Positions 32,555-41,011 of a DNA stretch of 50,413 bases are shown here, piece by piece. The first letter of the stretch is position 1, and the number at the start of each line of letters is the position of its first letter. The notes under the pieces are model-generated. The model made no database searches. It had not been told where the DNA came from and worked only from the letters and a program-made list of their open reading frames with translations. Source of the DNA: Geobacillus jurassicus NBRC 107829 (lineage in GTDB: Bacteria > Bacillota > Bacilli > Bacillales > Anoxybacillaceae); assembly GCF_001544315.1 (NCBI RefSeq), contig NZ_BCQG01000025.1, positions 1 to 50,413 on the forward strand, written 5' to 3'. Position numbers and translations under genes: made by a program.

Positions 32555-32803
32555 TCAAGCAAATGTGCGTTTGATGAACACCCCATTTGCGGCAAAAGTC
32601 GTTTCGGCGTGAGCGCTTCCTTTGTTCAACGTGACCATCCCCTTTGGAGAGGTCGTTGCTTCCCAGCAACGAATGCGATGGTCGCTCCCTAGGAACGTTT
32701 ACAACGTCTTGCGGCTCACAACGGTGTCTTTGACGAACACCCCATTTCGGATGGATCGTTCATCAATGTTTTGATTCCTCATCCCCTCTTCGCTATTTAT
32801 CAT
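32555..32803 (-). pseudogene. Possible broken or two-part small gene with a repeated module
   Basis: The reverse-strand frame from 32803 gives MINSEEGMRNQNIDERSIRN, then GVFVKDTVVSRKTL and a TAA at 32699-32701. It continues in the same frame for 47 codons (TFLGSDHRIRCWEATTSPKG and onward) to a second NGVFIKRTFA and a TGA at 32555. The two NGVF-K modules come from a 19-base sequence repeated 159 bases apart with one difference. No ribosome site is well placed. A reverse-strand terminator follows. It could be a gene broken by the TAA, two micro-genes, or a non-coding RNA. Confidence 0.35.
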
Positions 32804-32849
32804 GCCCGGCTTGAGTGGATTTATGCAAAAGAACGGTGTGATCTTTTTT

Positions 32850-32879
32850 TTGGTAGGAGAGGCGATTGTTTGGTACAAT
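32850..32879 (+). promoter_or_regulatory. Sigma-A promoter of ecsAB
   Basis: TTGGTA at 32850-32855 and TACAAT at 32874-32879 are 18 bases apart, and TGG before the -10 gives an extended element. It starts about 35 bases before ecsA. Confidence 0.68.
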
Positions 32880-32913
32880 GGGGACAAACATCAGAACGGA
32901 AAGGGAGCGTACG

Positions 32914-33651
32914 ATGACGCTTTTGCAGGTGGAGGGTCTATCCGGAGGCTATACGGCGCAAAATGTGCTTGAAGATGTGACGTTTGCAGTTGGCCGCGGC
33001 GAAATGGTGGCGTTGATCGGTTTAAACGGAGCGGGCAAAAGCACGACGATCAAACATATTATCGGGCTGATGGAACCGCGCCGCGGCGCGATTTCCATCA
33101 ACGGCCATCGGCTTGCGGACGGGCCGGAAGTGTATCGAAGGCAGTTTGCTTTTATTCCGGAAACGCCGGTGTTGTATGAAGAATTGACGCTCGAGGAACA
33201 TTTGCGGCTAGCGGCGATGGCGTACGGGTTGAGCGAAGAGGAGTATGAACGCCGCCTTCCGCCGCTGCTTCGCGAATTTCGGTTGGAGCAGCGGCTTTCC
33301 TCGTTTCCGTCTTATTTTTCCAAAGGAATGAAGCAAAAAGTGATGATTGTATGCGCCTTTTTGCTTGAACCGCCGCTTTATATCATCGATGAGCCGTTTC
33401 TTGGACTCGATCCGCTTGCGATTCATGCCTTGCTTGAGCGAATGAACGAACAGAAAGCGAAGGGGGCAGGCATTTTGTTGTCGACGCATATTTTGGCGAC
33501 GGCAGAGCGGTATTGCGATTCATTCGTTATTTTGCACAACGGCCGCGTCAGAGCAAAAGGAACGCTCGATGATATTCGCCGCCAGTTCGGGCTGCCCAAT
33601 GCAACGCTTGATGAACTGTATATTGAACTGACAAAGGACGATGCGTCATGA
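32914..33651 (+). CDS. ecsA: ABC transporter ATPase EcsA
   Basis: A 245-residue ATPase of the Ecs transporter, which in B. subtilis affects protein secretion, competence and regulated intramembrane proteolysis. Walker A GLNGAGKST is at 36-44, signature YFSKGMKQK near 139-147, Walker B LYIIDEPFLGLDP near 160-172 and LLSTHIL as switch. ATG 32914 follows AAGGGAG; the open frame upstream overlaps the promoter. It overlaps ecsB by ATGA. Confidence 0.93.
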   Translation: MTLLQVEGLSGGYTAQNVLEDVTFAVGRGEMVALIGLNGAGKSTTIKHIIGLMEPRRGAISINGHRLADGPEVYRRQFAFIPETPVLYEELTLEEHLRLAAMAYGLSEEEYERRLPPLLREFRLEQRLSSFPSYFSKGMKQKVMIVCAFLLEPPLYIIDEPFLGLDPLAIHALLERMNEQKAKGAGILLSTHILATAERYCDSFVILHNGRVRAKGTLDDIRRQFGLPNATLDELYIELTKDDAS

Positions 33652-34862
33652 TCGATGCCCGCCGTCTTTGGCAGCAGCGCTTCCGCTTGGAGTGGCAAAA
33701 GCGGATCCGCTATTTGCGCTATATGTTCAACGACCATTTGCTCGTCGGCTTGATCATCGTGCTTGGCGGCATAGCGGTGATGTACGAGCGTTGGGCGTCG
33801 TCGCTTCCCGACTCGTTTCCGTATCCGGCGATTGCGGCGGTCGTGTTCGGTTGGGCGGCGGCCGCCGGGTCGGTGCGCACCTTGTTTCGCGAGGCGGATG
33901 CGGTGTTTTTGTTGCCGGCGGAAGAGCAGTTGCGGCCGTATATTCAGCGGGCGTTTTTGTTCTCATGGCTATGGCAGGCGTACGGCCTTTCTTTGCTTTT
34001 GCTGTTGGCTGGACCGCTTCATGCCCGGTTTTCTCCGGTGCCATGGCCGCTTTTTTTGCTTGGTCTTTTCTGCTTCAAAGGATGGAGCTTATGGGCTGTT
34101 TGCAAAGGAAGCTATATCGCTGAGCCGTCGTTTCACCGCTTTAGCGCATTCGCTCGCTTCAGCTTAGCGGCGGTGTTTGTGTATTTGGTGCTGGCGGGAG
34201 CCTCATGGCCGTTTTTTGTCGTTGTCGTCGGGCTGGTGGCGGTTCTTTCCACCTATTTGTCACGGCTGGTGAGAGGGAAAACGTGGAAATGGGAACGGAT
34301 CATCGCCGAAGAACAGCGGGCGGCAAGGGCGTTTTACCGTCTGGCCAACTTGTTTACCGACGTTCCGGAATGGCGGGAGACGGCGAAGCGGCGTCGTTGG
34401 CTTGATCCGTTGCTCGCATTGATCCCGTATGGCGAGCGGCATGTCTTTTTTCATTTGTATGTCCGCACGTTTTTGCGCGCCGGCGGGTATGCTGGTCTGT
34501 ATGTCCGCCTCACCGCGATTGGAAGCGTCCTGCTCACTGTAGTCGATCACGAATACGGGCGGGCGGCCATTGTGTTTTTGTTTCTTTACGCGACCGCTGT
34601 TCAACTGGCCGCGTTGCCTTCCCATCATCGCTATTCGCTATGGCCGCGGCTGTACCCGTTGCCGCAGGCGCAGCCGGTTGTTGCGGCGGTTCGGCTGCTT
34701 TCCATTCTGCTTATCGGGCAAAATACGGTATTTCATCTCGTGCTGTTGGCTGTTTCCCCGCGCCTTCTTTGGCTCGCCACTTGGCTTGGCGGAAACATAT
34801 GGGGGCTTTGGGCGGCGGGGCGGTACGTTCGCCCGCGGCGCGGGCGGAAAGCCGGACGCTAG
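33648..34862 (+). CDS. ecsB: ABC transporter membrane subunit EcsB
   Basis: A 404-residue membrane protein, the partner of EcsA, with a basic N terminus (RRLWQQRFRLEWQKRIRYLRYM), hydrophobic segments at about 30-75, 105-140, 165-205, and a group near 285-390. The substrate is unknown. In B. subtilis ecsC follows; here the operon ends with a terminator at the ecsB stop and the next gene is unrelated. Confidence 0.92.
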   Translation: MIDARRLWQQRFRLEWQKRIRYLRYMFNDHLLVGLIIVLGGIAVMYERWASSLPDSFPYPAIAAVVFGWAAAAGSVRTLFREADAVFLLPAEEQLRPYIQRAFLFSWLWQAYGLSLLLLLAGPLHARFSPVPWPLFLLGLFCFKGWSLWAVCKGSYIAEPSFHRFSAFARFSLAAVFVYLVLAGASWPFFVVVVGLVAVLSTYLSRLVRGKTWKWERIIAEEQRAARAFYRLANLFTDVPEWRETAKRRRWLDPLLALIPYGERHVFFHLYVRTFLRAGGYAGLYVRLTAIGSVLLTVVDHEYGRAAIVFLFLYATAVQLAALPSHHRYSLWPRLYPLPQAQPVVAAVRLLSILLIGQNTVFHLVLLAVSPRLLWLATWLGGNIWGLWAAGRYVRPRRGRKAGR

Positions 34863-34898
34863 CGCTGTTTACGCTGGCGCCGGCGTTTTTCTTTTTGT
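34851..34898 (+). terminator. Intrinsic terminator overlapping the ecsB stop
   Basis: GCCGG-ACGCTAGCG and CGCTGGCG-CCGGC pair around CTGTTTA, followed by GTTTTTCTTTTT. The ascending arm contains the ecsB stop codon. Confidence 0.85.
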
Positions 34899-35013
34899 AA
34901 CGGGGCGCTGCGGGCTTTCACACCTTTTTTCCCGCTTCATATGCTGTAGTACACCGGCCTGGGCGCATGTCCAGCGGGCCGGGCTGGAAGTTGGGAAGAA
35001 AGGGGAATGGTTC

Positions 35014-36414
35014 ATGGGTGTAGAGCTTGTGGCGCTGCACTGGATTTACTTGCTGTTCATCGTGCTCATTATTGGGTTTATGGTCGCCCGCAAAGATACA
35101 TCGCTCATTTGCATTGCCGGCATCTTTTTGTTGGCGGCGGTCGCCACCCATTCGTTGAGCGCGGCGGTCAGCGGGGTGTTTAACAGCTTTATTTATGCCA
35201 TTACGGAGCTGTTGCCGACGATTTTAGTCATCTCCATTATTGTGGCAATGAGCAAAGTGTTATCGGCCACCGGCATCAACGACGTCATGATCTCGCCGTT
35301 TGTCCGTTTCATTCGCACGCCGGCTTGGGCGTATTGGACGATCGGGATTTTGATGATGGTCATTTCTTGGTTTTTCTGGCCGTCTCCGGCCGTTGCTCTT
35401 ATGGGGGCGGTTTTGTTGCCGGCGGCGGTCCGCGTCGGGCTGCCGGCGTTAGGAGTGGCGATGGCGATGAACTTGTTCGGGCACGGCATCGCTCTTTCCG
35501 GCGATTTTGTCATCCAAGGGGCGCCGAAATTAACGGCTGATGCCGCCGGGCTGCCGGTCGGCGATGTCATCGCTGCCAGCGTGCCGCTCGTCTTTGTCAT
35601 GGGAGTTGTCACGACCATTACTGCGTTTTATTTTTTGCGCCGTGACATGAAACGAGGGCGTTTGACGAGCGGAGACGCAGAAATTGCTGCAACGGTCGAT
35701 TCAATGCTGGAAAAAACAAGCCATTTAATGACGGGACAAACGAAAAAATGGCTCGCGTTGCTGATTCCGGTTTTGTTCGCCCTTGATGTCATCGCGATGT
35801 TTTATTTGCGGCTGCAAGGCGGGGAAGCGACCGCCTTGGTCGGTGGGACGGCGATTTTCATTTTGATTCTCATCTCTGTTCTCGCCCATCGGCAAGAAAG
35901 CTTTGCGGAAGTGACGAATTACTTTATTGAAGGGTTTCAGTTCGGATTTAAAGTGTTCGGCCCCGTTATTCCGATCGCTGCGTTTTTCTATCTTGGCGAT
36001 GCGGGGTTTGTGAAAATCATCGGTGACTATTTGCCGCAGGCGTCGCAAGGCATCGTCAACGATTTAGGAGTCGCCTTGGCCCATGCAGTGCCGTTGAACA
36101 ATGAGGTGGGGGCGGTTACGCTCACGGTCGTCGGCGCGGTTACCGGTCTCGACGGCTCGGGGTTTTCCGGCATTTCGCTCGCCGGTTCGGTCGCTCATTT
36201 GTTTTCTGTAGCGATTGGCGGCGGAGTGGCGACGTTGACGGCGCTCGGCCAAATCGCTGCCATTTGGGTCGGCGGCGGTACGCTCGTTCCGTGGGCGCTC
36301 ATTCCGGCGGCAGCAATCTGCGGGGTCGATCCGTTTGAGCTGGCGCGCCGCAACCTCATTCCTGTTGCTGTCGGCTTGGTGGTCACGACCGTTGTCGCCA
36401 TGTTCCTCCTTTGA
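35014..36414 (+). CDS. YhfA-like 12-helix transporter
   Basis: A 466-residue, very hydrophobic transporter with about twelve membrane segments. Repeated glycine/proline-rich stretches such as WPSPAVALMGAVLLPAAV (about 129-146) and MAMNLFGHGIALSGDFVIQGAPKLTADAAG (about 156-185) look like substrate-binding hairpins of an ion-transporter fold. It resembles B. subtilis YhfA, whose substrate is not known. ATG 35014 lies eight bases after AGGGG; a longer open frame to 34570 lies inside ecsB and is not used. It is a single-gene transcript between two terminators. Confidence 0.72.
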   Translation: MGVELVALHWIYLLFIVLIIGFMVARKDTSLICIAGIFLLAAVATHSLSAAVSGVFNSFIYAITELLPTILVISIIVAMSKVLSATGINDVMISPFVRFIRTPAWAYWTIGILMMVISWFFWPSPAVALMGAVLLPAAVRVGLPALGVAMAMNLFGHGIALSGDFVIQGAPKLTADAAGLPVGDVIAASVPLVFVMGVVTTITAFYFLRRDMKRGRLTSGDAEIAATVDSMLEKTSHLMTGQTKKWLALLIPVLFALDVIAMFYLRLQGGEATALVGGTAIFILILISVLAHRQESFAEVTNYFIEGFQFGFKVFGPVIPIAAFFYLGDAGFVKIIGDYLPQASQGIVNDLGVALAHAVPLNNEVGAVTLTVVGAVTGLDGSGFSGISLAGSVAHLFSVAIGGGVATLTALGQIAAIWVGGGTLVPWALIPAAAICGVDPFELARRNLIPVAVGLVVTTVVAMFLL

Positions 36415-36415
36415 A

Positions 36416-36453
36416 GAAAAAGCTGTCCCGTGCAGGCGGGGCAGCTTTTTTGC
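36416..36453 (+). terminator. Intrinsic terminator after the YhfA-like gene
   Basis: AAAAAGCTGTCCCG and CGGGGCAGCTTTTTT form the stem around TGCAGG. Confidence 0.9.
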
Positions 36454-36488
36454 TATAATGGGCATGGACTTGAAAATCGGTCGATTTT

Positions 36489-36517
36489 TTGACAGTTCGC
36501 CTTCTTCTCTATACATT
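36489..36517 (+). promoter_or_regulatory. Sigma-A promoter of hemEHY
   Basis: A perfect TTGACA at 36489-36494 stands 17 bases before TACATT at 36512-36517. A second -10-like TATAGT occurs at 36533-36538 without a good -35. The hemE start is about 100 bases further on. Confidence 0.6.
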
Positions 36518-36617
36518 GGGTGCAGAAAGCTGTATAGTGAAAAGGAGATAGGCAACGTTTAAAGATAAGAAAATGCGAAACCAGTGATGGGATTGGATGA
36601 AAGAAAGGCGGATGGAG

Positions 36618-37655
36618 ATGACCCGACAGATCAACGATACATTTTTACGCGCCTGCCGCGGCGAACAAACGCCGTATGTGCCGGTTTGGTATATGCGTCA
36701 AGCCGGGCGGTCGCAGCCGGAGTATAGGGCGCTGAAAGAAAAATATTCGCTGTTTGAAATTACGCATCAACCGGAGCTTTGCGCGTACGTCACGAGACTT
36801 CCGGTTGAGCAATATGGCGTCGATGCCGCTATTTTATATAAAGACATTATGACGCCTCTGCCGGCGATCGGCGTGGATGTCGAGATTCAGGGCGGCGTCG
36901 GGCCGGTGATCGCCAATCCGATCCGCTCGCTCCAAGATGTTGAGCGGCTCGGGGAGATCGATCCGGAACATGATGTGCCGTATGTGTTTGAAACGATTCG
37001 GCTTCTTGTCAACGAGCAGTTGGATGTGCCGCTCATCGGGTTTGCCGGCGCGCCGTTTACGTTGGCGAGCTACATGATTGAAGGCGGTCCGTCAAAAAAT
37101 TATCATAAGACGAAAGCGTTCATGTACGCTGAACCGAAAGCGTGGTTCGCCTTAATGGACAAGCTCGCTGAGATGACGATCCGCTATGTGCGGGCGCAAA
37201 TTCGGGCGGGAGCAGGTGCCGTGCAAATTTTTGATTCTTGGGTTGGCGCTGTCAATGCCGACGATTACCGGACGTTTATCAAGCCGGCGATGGCGCGCAT
37301 TTTTGCCGCTTTGCGCGAAGAAGGCGCGCCGCTTATTATGTTTGGCGTCGGCGCCAGCCACTTAGTGCATGAGTGGAACGACTTGCCGCTTGATGTCATC
37401 GGTCTTGACTGGCGACTGTCGATTCGCGAAGCGCGCCGTCAAGGCATTGCCAAAACCATTCAAGGCAACTTGGATCCGGCGGTGCTTCTTGCGCCATGGG
37501 ATGTGATCGAAGAGCGGGTGAAGCGCATTTTGGACGAAGGGATGGAACGGCCGGGCTATATCTTCAACTTAGGCCATGGCATTTTTCCGGACGTTCAGCC
37601 GGCGACGCTGAAACGTCTGACCGCTTTTATCCACGAATATACGTCAACGAACTAA
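36618..37655 (+). CDS. hemE: Uroporphyrinogen decarboxylase HemE
   Basis: Decarboxylates the four acetate side chains of uroporphyrinogen III to give coproporphyrinogen III. The 345-residue barrel has [16 protein letters not shown] (about 21-36) with the substrate-binding arginines, [18 protein letters not shown] (about 72-89) with the key aspartate, and [10 protein letters not shown] near 320-329. ATG 36618 gives the expected start; ATG 36612 and 36597 are in frame upstream. First gene of hemEHY. Confidence 0.95.
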   Translation: MTRQINDTFLRACRGEQTPYVPVWYMRQAGRSQPEYRALKEKYSLFEITHQPELCAYVTRLPVEQYGVDAAILYKDIMTPLPAIGVDVEIQGGVGPVIANPIRSLQDVERLGEIDPEHDVPYVFETIRLLVNEQLDVPLIGFAGAPFTLASYMIEGGPSKNYHKTKAFMYAEPKAWFALMDKLAEMTIRYVRAQIRAGAGAVQIFDSWVGAVNADDYRTFIKPAMARIFAALREEGAPLIMFGVGASHLVHEWNDLPLDVIGLDWRLSIREARRQGIAKTIQGNLDPAVLLAPWDVIEERVKRILDEGMERPGYIFNLGHGIFPDVQPATLKRLTAFIHEYTSTN

Positions 37656-37672
37656 ACGAGGGGGGTGGCACA

Positions 37673-38623
37673 ATGGCGAAAAAAACGGTGGGGCTGCTCG
37701 TGATGGCGTACGGAACGCCGTACCGGGAAGGCGATATCGAACGGTATTATACGCACATTCGCCATGGGCGCAAGCCGCCGCAAGAACAAATTGATGATTT
37801 AAAAGCGCGCTACCGGGCGATCGGCGGGTTGTCGCCGCTCGCCAAAATCACGAAAGAGCAGGCGAAACGGCTTGAGGAGCGGCTGAACGAAGTGCAGGAC
37901 GAAGTCGAGTTTCGCGCGTATTTAGGGCTCAAACATATTGAGCCGTTCATCGAAGATGCGGTCGAGCGCATGTATGATGACGGCATCAAAGAAGCCGTTG
38001 GGATCGTTCTTGCTCCCCATTATTCCACGTTCAGCATCCGCTCGTACAACGAGCGGGCGAAAGCGGCAGCGGAAAAACTTGGCGGCCCGGTCATTTATAC
38101 AATTGCCCAATGGTATGATGAGCCGAAGTTTTTGCAATATTGGGCTGAACAAGTGAAGCGAATTTTCGACGCGATGCCGGAACAAGAGCGGGAAAAAGCG
38201 GTGCTCATCGTATCGGCGCACAGTTTGCCGGAAAAAATCATCGCGGCGGGTGATCCGTATCCGAAGCAGCTCGAAGAGACAGCAAAACGAATCGCTGAGC
38301 AAGCCGGCGTCGCCCACTATGCCGTCGGCTGGCAAAGCGCCGGCCAGACGCCGGAACCATGGCTTGGGCCGGACGTGCTAGACTTGACGCGCCAGCTTCA
38401 TCAAGAATGCGGCTATACGTCGTTCGTGTACGCGCCGGTCGGTTTTGTCGCTGATCATTTGGAAGTGCTGTATGACAATGACATTGAATGCAAACAGGTG
38501 ACAGAAGAGATCGGCGCCCGTTATTATCGGCCGGAGATGCCCAACACGAATCCATTGTTTATTGATGCGTTGGCGGCGGTTGTGTTAAAGCGGTGGGCGG
38601 AAGAAGGCGATCAACGTGAATGA
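37673..38623 (+). CDS. hemH: Coproporphyrin III ferrochelatase HemH
   Basis: Inserts iron into coproporphyrin III in the Gram-positive haem pathway. The 316-residue protein has the conserved [27 protein letters not shown] at the start, the active-site histidine region [16 protein letters not shown] near 118-133, SAHSLPEKI near 185-193, and the catalytic-glutamate region [16 protein letters not shown] near 261-276. A strong GAGGGGGG precedes ATG 37673, 17 bases after hemE. Its stop overlaps hemY. Confidence 0.95.
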   Translation: MAKKTVGLLVMAYGTPYREGDIERYYTHIRHGRKPPQEQIDDLKARYRAIGGLSPLAKITKEQAKRLEERLNEVQDEVEFRAYLGLKHIEPFIEDAVERMYDDGIKEAVGIVLAPHYSTFSIRSYNERAKAAAEKLGGPVIYTIAQWYDEPKFLQYWAEQVKRIFDAMPEQEREKAVLIVSAHSLPEKIIAAGDPYPKQLEETAKRIAEQAGVAHYAVGWQSAGQTPEPWLGPDVLDLTRQLHQECGYTSFVYAPVGFVADHLEVLYDNDIECKQVTEEIGARYYRPEMPNTNPLFIDALAAVVLKRWAEEGDQRE

Positions 38624-40055
38624 AGGGCAACGGACGGTCGTCATCGTCGGCGGCGGCATTACCGGCTTGACGGCCGCTTACTACTTGCAAAAAGCGATTC
38701 GAGAGCAACGCCTCCCGCTTACATGCAAACTTGTCGAGGCGACGCATCGGCTCGGCGGAAAAGTGCAGACGGTCGTCCGCGATGGGTTTGTCATTGAGCG
38801 CGGCCCAGACTCGTTTTTGGCGCGGAAAACGAGCGCGTTTCGCCTTGTGAAGGAAGTCGGCCTCGAACATGAGATCGTTCATAACGCAACCGGAAAGTCG
38901 TACATTTTGGTCAACGGCAAACTTTATCCAATTCCAGGCGGAGCGGTAATGGGCATTCCGACGCGCATCGCCCCGTTTTTAACGACCGGACTGTTTTCCC
39001 CGGCCGGCAAGTTGCGGGCGGCGCTTGACTTTGTGTTGCCGCCGGTGAAAGCGGATGGCGATATGCCGCTTGGCCGCTTTTTCCGCCGCCGCCTCGGCGA
39101 TGAGGTGGTGGACAATCTCATCGAACCGTTGCTTTCCGGTATTTACGCCGGCGACATCGATGAGATGAGCCTAATGGCGACGTTTCCGCAGTTTTTCCAG
39201 CTTGAGCAAAAATATGGAAGCCTTGTTCGTGGCGCGAGACGAACGACGCCGAAAGAGCAAAAAGAGCGAAAAGGGGCGTTCCAGACGTTAAAAACGGGCT
39301 TGCAGTCGCTCGTTGATGAAGTGGAAAAACGGCTTGAGCCGGGCAGCGTCATTAAAGGGGTGCGCGTCGAGCGGATCGTTCGCCCTGATTCGACGTATCG
39401 GCTGCAACTGAGCACAGGCGAGGTGTGGGAGGCGGACAGCGTCATCGTGACGACGCCGCATCATGTTGTGCCGGACATGTTCGCGGACTATCCGTTTTTC
39501 GCCTCGTTCCGTTCGGTGCCGTTGACGTCGGTGGCGACGGTGGCGCTCGCATTCCCAGCGAAGGCGATCCGCCAAGACATTGATGGCACCGGATTTGTCG
39601 TTTCGCGCCGCAGCGATTACACGATGACAGCGTGTACATGGACGCATAAAAAATGGCCGCACACCGCGCCGCCCGGCAAGGCGCTTTTGCGCGGCTACGT
39701 CGGGCGCCCGGGCGATGAGGAGATCGTCGACCAGTCCGATGACGAGATCGTCCGCGTCGTATTGGATGATTTAAATAAAGTGATGAACATTGTCGGCCAA
39801 CCGGAGTTCGCCGTCATCTCGCGCTGGAAGCGGGCCATGCCGCAATACACGGTCGGACACTGCGAGCGGCTGGCGTACATTAAGCGGCAGATGGCTGCCG
39901 CGCTGCCGGGTGTGTTTTTGGCCGGCAGCTCATACGAAGGGCTCGGATTGCCGGATTGCATTGACCAGGGTGAAAAAGCGGTCCACGATGTGCTTGAGTA
40001 TTTGCGGCCGGCAGCGGTCGAGCGGGCATCTAATATGTATAGCAACGTCCATTAA
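38616..40055 (+). CDS. hemY: Coproporphyrinogen III oxidase HemY (HemG family)
   Basis: FAD-dependent oxidase that makes coproporphyrin III for HemH in the coproporphyrin-dependent haem pathway of Firmicutes. It has 479 residues, with FAD-binding [17 protein letters not shown] at 8-24, [11 protein letters not shown] near 42-52, [11 protein letters not shown] near 61-71, and the C-terminal FAD motif [20 protein letters not shown] near 433-452. GTG 38616 overlaps hemH by eight bases, so translation is coupled. No clear terminator follows. Confidence 0.94.
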   Translation: MNEGQRTVVIVGGGITGLTAAYYLQKAIREQRLPLTCKLVEATHRLGGKVQTVVRDGFVIERGPDSFLARKTSAFRLVKEVGLEHEIVHNATGKSYILVNGKLYPIPGGAVMGIPTRIAPFLTTGLFSPAGKLRAALDFVLPPVKADGDMPLGRFFRRRLGDEVVDNLIEPLLSGIYAGDIDEMSLMATFPQFFQLEQKYGSLVRGARRTTPKEQKERKGAFQTLKTGLQSLVDEVEKRLEPGSVIKGVRVERIVRPDSTYRLQLSTGEVWEADSVIVTTPHHVVPDMFADYPFFASFRSVPLTSVATVALAFPAKAIRQDIDGTGFVVSRRSDYTMTACTWTHKKWPHTAPPGKALLRGYVGRPGDEEIVDQSDDEIVRVVLDDLNKVMNIVGQPEFAVISRWKRAMPQYTVGHCERLAYIKRQMAAALPGVFLAGSSYEGLGLPDCIDQGEKAVHDVLEYLRPAAVERASNMYSNVH

Positions 40056-40325
40056 CAGACAACTTTTAAACGGCCGAACGGTTCGCTGTTTCAGTCCGAT
40101 GCCAGACGCTCGGCCGTCCGTCTTTCTATGGAAATGCGCGTGCCCTGGTTGGCCATTTTCATGCCCGGGTGGAGTGCGAAACGCGCTCACGAATGTTTTG
40201 GGTGAAAAAAGACGAGCGCTGCTTGTCGCCTTCGGATGGCGGAAGCGATTGGCTTCTGAGGCAAAAGGCCACGCTTGTTTCAACCTTTACATCGAGGCAG
40301 ATTCTATGATATGATAAATACGGAT
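40056..40325. other. Gene-free stretch upstream of yhgD
   Basis: I see no gene with a ribosome site in these 270 bases, although the composition stays coding-like, which may mean a decayed gene. TATGAT-ATGATA near 40307-40317 could provide the -10 box for yhgD, directly before the operator. A weak inverted repeat AACGG-CCGAACGG-TTCG near 40069-40086 is not a convincing terminator for hemY. Confidence 0.4.
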
Positions 40326-40348
40326 TGACCAAATCGTTCATTTAGTCA
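40326..40348 (+). promoter_or_regulatory. Palindromic operator, copy 1 (upstream of yhgD)
   Basis: An inverted repeat with arms TGACCAAAT and ATTTAGTCA separated by CGTTC. It lies between a probable -10 and the yhgD ribosome site, where TetR-type repressors control their own gene. A second copy lies before yhgE (40965-40987); the two agree at 17 of 23 positions. Confidence 0.72.
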
Positions 40349-40366
40349 GTTTGAAGGATGAGGGAT

Positions 40367-40939
40367 ATGGCAAGCGACCGCAAACGGCAAATCATCGAAG
40401 CGGCGGCCCAATCGTTTGCCGCTTTTGGCTACAAGGCGACGACGATGGAGCAAATCGCAAAGCTCGCCAACGTCGGCAAAGGGACGATCTATACGTTTTT
40501 TAAAAGCAAAGAGGAACTGCTCGATGAAATCGTCTCCGGATTGATTGTGGAAATCAAGGCGGAAGCGGAGCTGGCGATGGATCCGTCGCTGCCGTTTTTC
40601 GAAAACGTCCACCGCGCCTTGTACCGTATTTTGGAATTTCGCCAGCGCCATCAGCTGACGGCGAAGCTGCTTCAAGAAGTGCGCAATATCGGTACGGCGG
40701 CGGTGCAGGAAGTGCTTGCCAAACTGGACCGGGCGATGGTCGAGTTCATTCGGCAAAAAATTGATGCGGCGGTGGAAAAAGGGGAGATTCGCCCGTGCAA
40801 TTCGGAAATTACGGCGTTTTTGATGCTCAAGACGTACATCGCCTTGATCGTCGATTGGGAAAAAGATCATGAACCGTTGACAAAAGAGCAAATTGCTGAA
40901 TTGTTTGCGCTATATTTTTTGCAAGGATTGTCGAAGTAG
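40367..40939 (+). CDS. yhgD: TetR/AcrR-family repressor YhgD
   Basis: A 190-residue TetR-type regulator. The helix-turn-helix lies at about residues 6-50 (RQIIEAAAQSFAAFGYKATTMEQIAKLANVGKGTIYTFFKSKEELLDEI). The remainder is the helical ligand-binding and dimer domain, with no recognised inducer signature. ATG 40367 lies eight bases after AAGGAT. It sits directly before yhgE as in B. subtilis, and matching operators flank it, so it most likely represses itself and yhgE. Confidence 0.92.
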   Translation: MASDRKRQIIEAAAQSFAAFGYKATTMEQIAKLANVGKGTIYTFFKSKEELLDEIVSGLIVEIKAEAELAMDPSLPFFENVHRALYRILEFRQRHQLTAKLLQEVRNIGTAAVQEVLAKLDRAMVEFIRQKIDAAVEKGEIRPCNSEITAFLMLKTYIALIVDWEKDHEPLTKEQIAELFALYFLQGLSK

Positions 40940-40964
40940 ATAATCCTCTTTTTTTGTCGGAAAT

Positions 40965-40987
40965 TGACCATATGGACAATTTGGTCA
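40965..40987 (+). promoter_or_regulatory. Palindromic operator, copy 2 (upstream of yhgE)
   Basis: Arms TGACCATAT and ATTTGGTCA separated by GGACA, the same 23-base architecture as at 40326-40348. It ends nine bases before the yhgE ribosome site AAAGGAGG. This suggests that yhgE has its own YhgD-controlled promoter. Confidence 0.72.
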
Positions 40988-41011
40988 TTTGTGCAAAGGA
41001 GGAAATGTCTG

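Noticed and set aside
39790-40314. Open frame running from inside hemY into the region before yhgD
   Set aside because: It lies mostly in another frame of hemY, has no ribosome site and no recognisable family.
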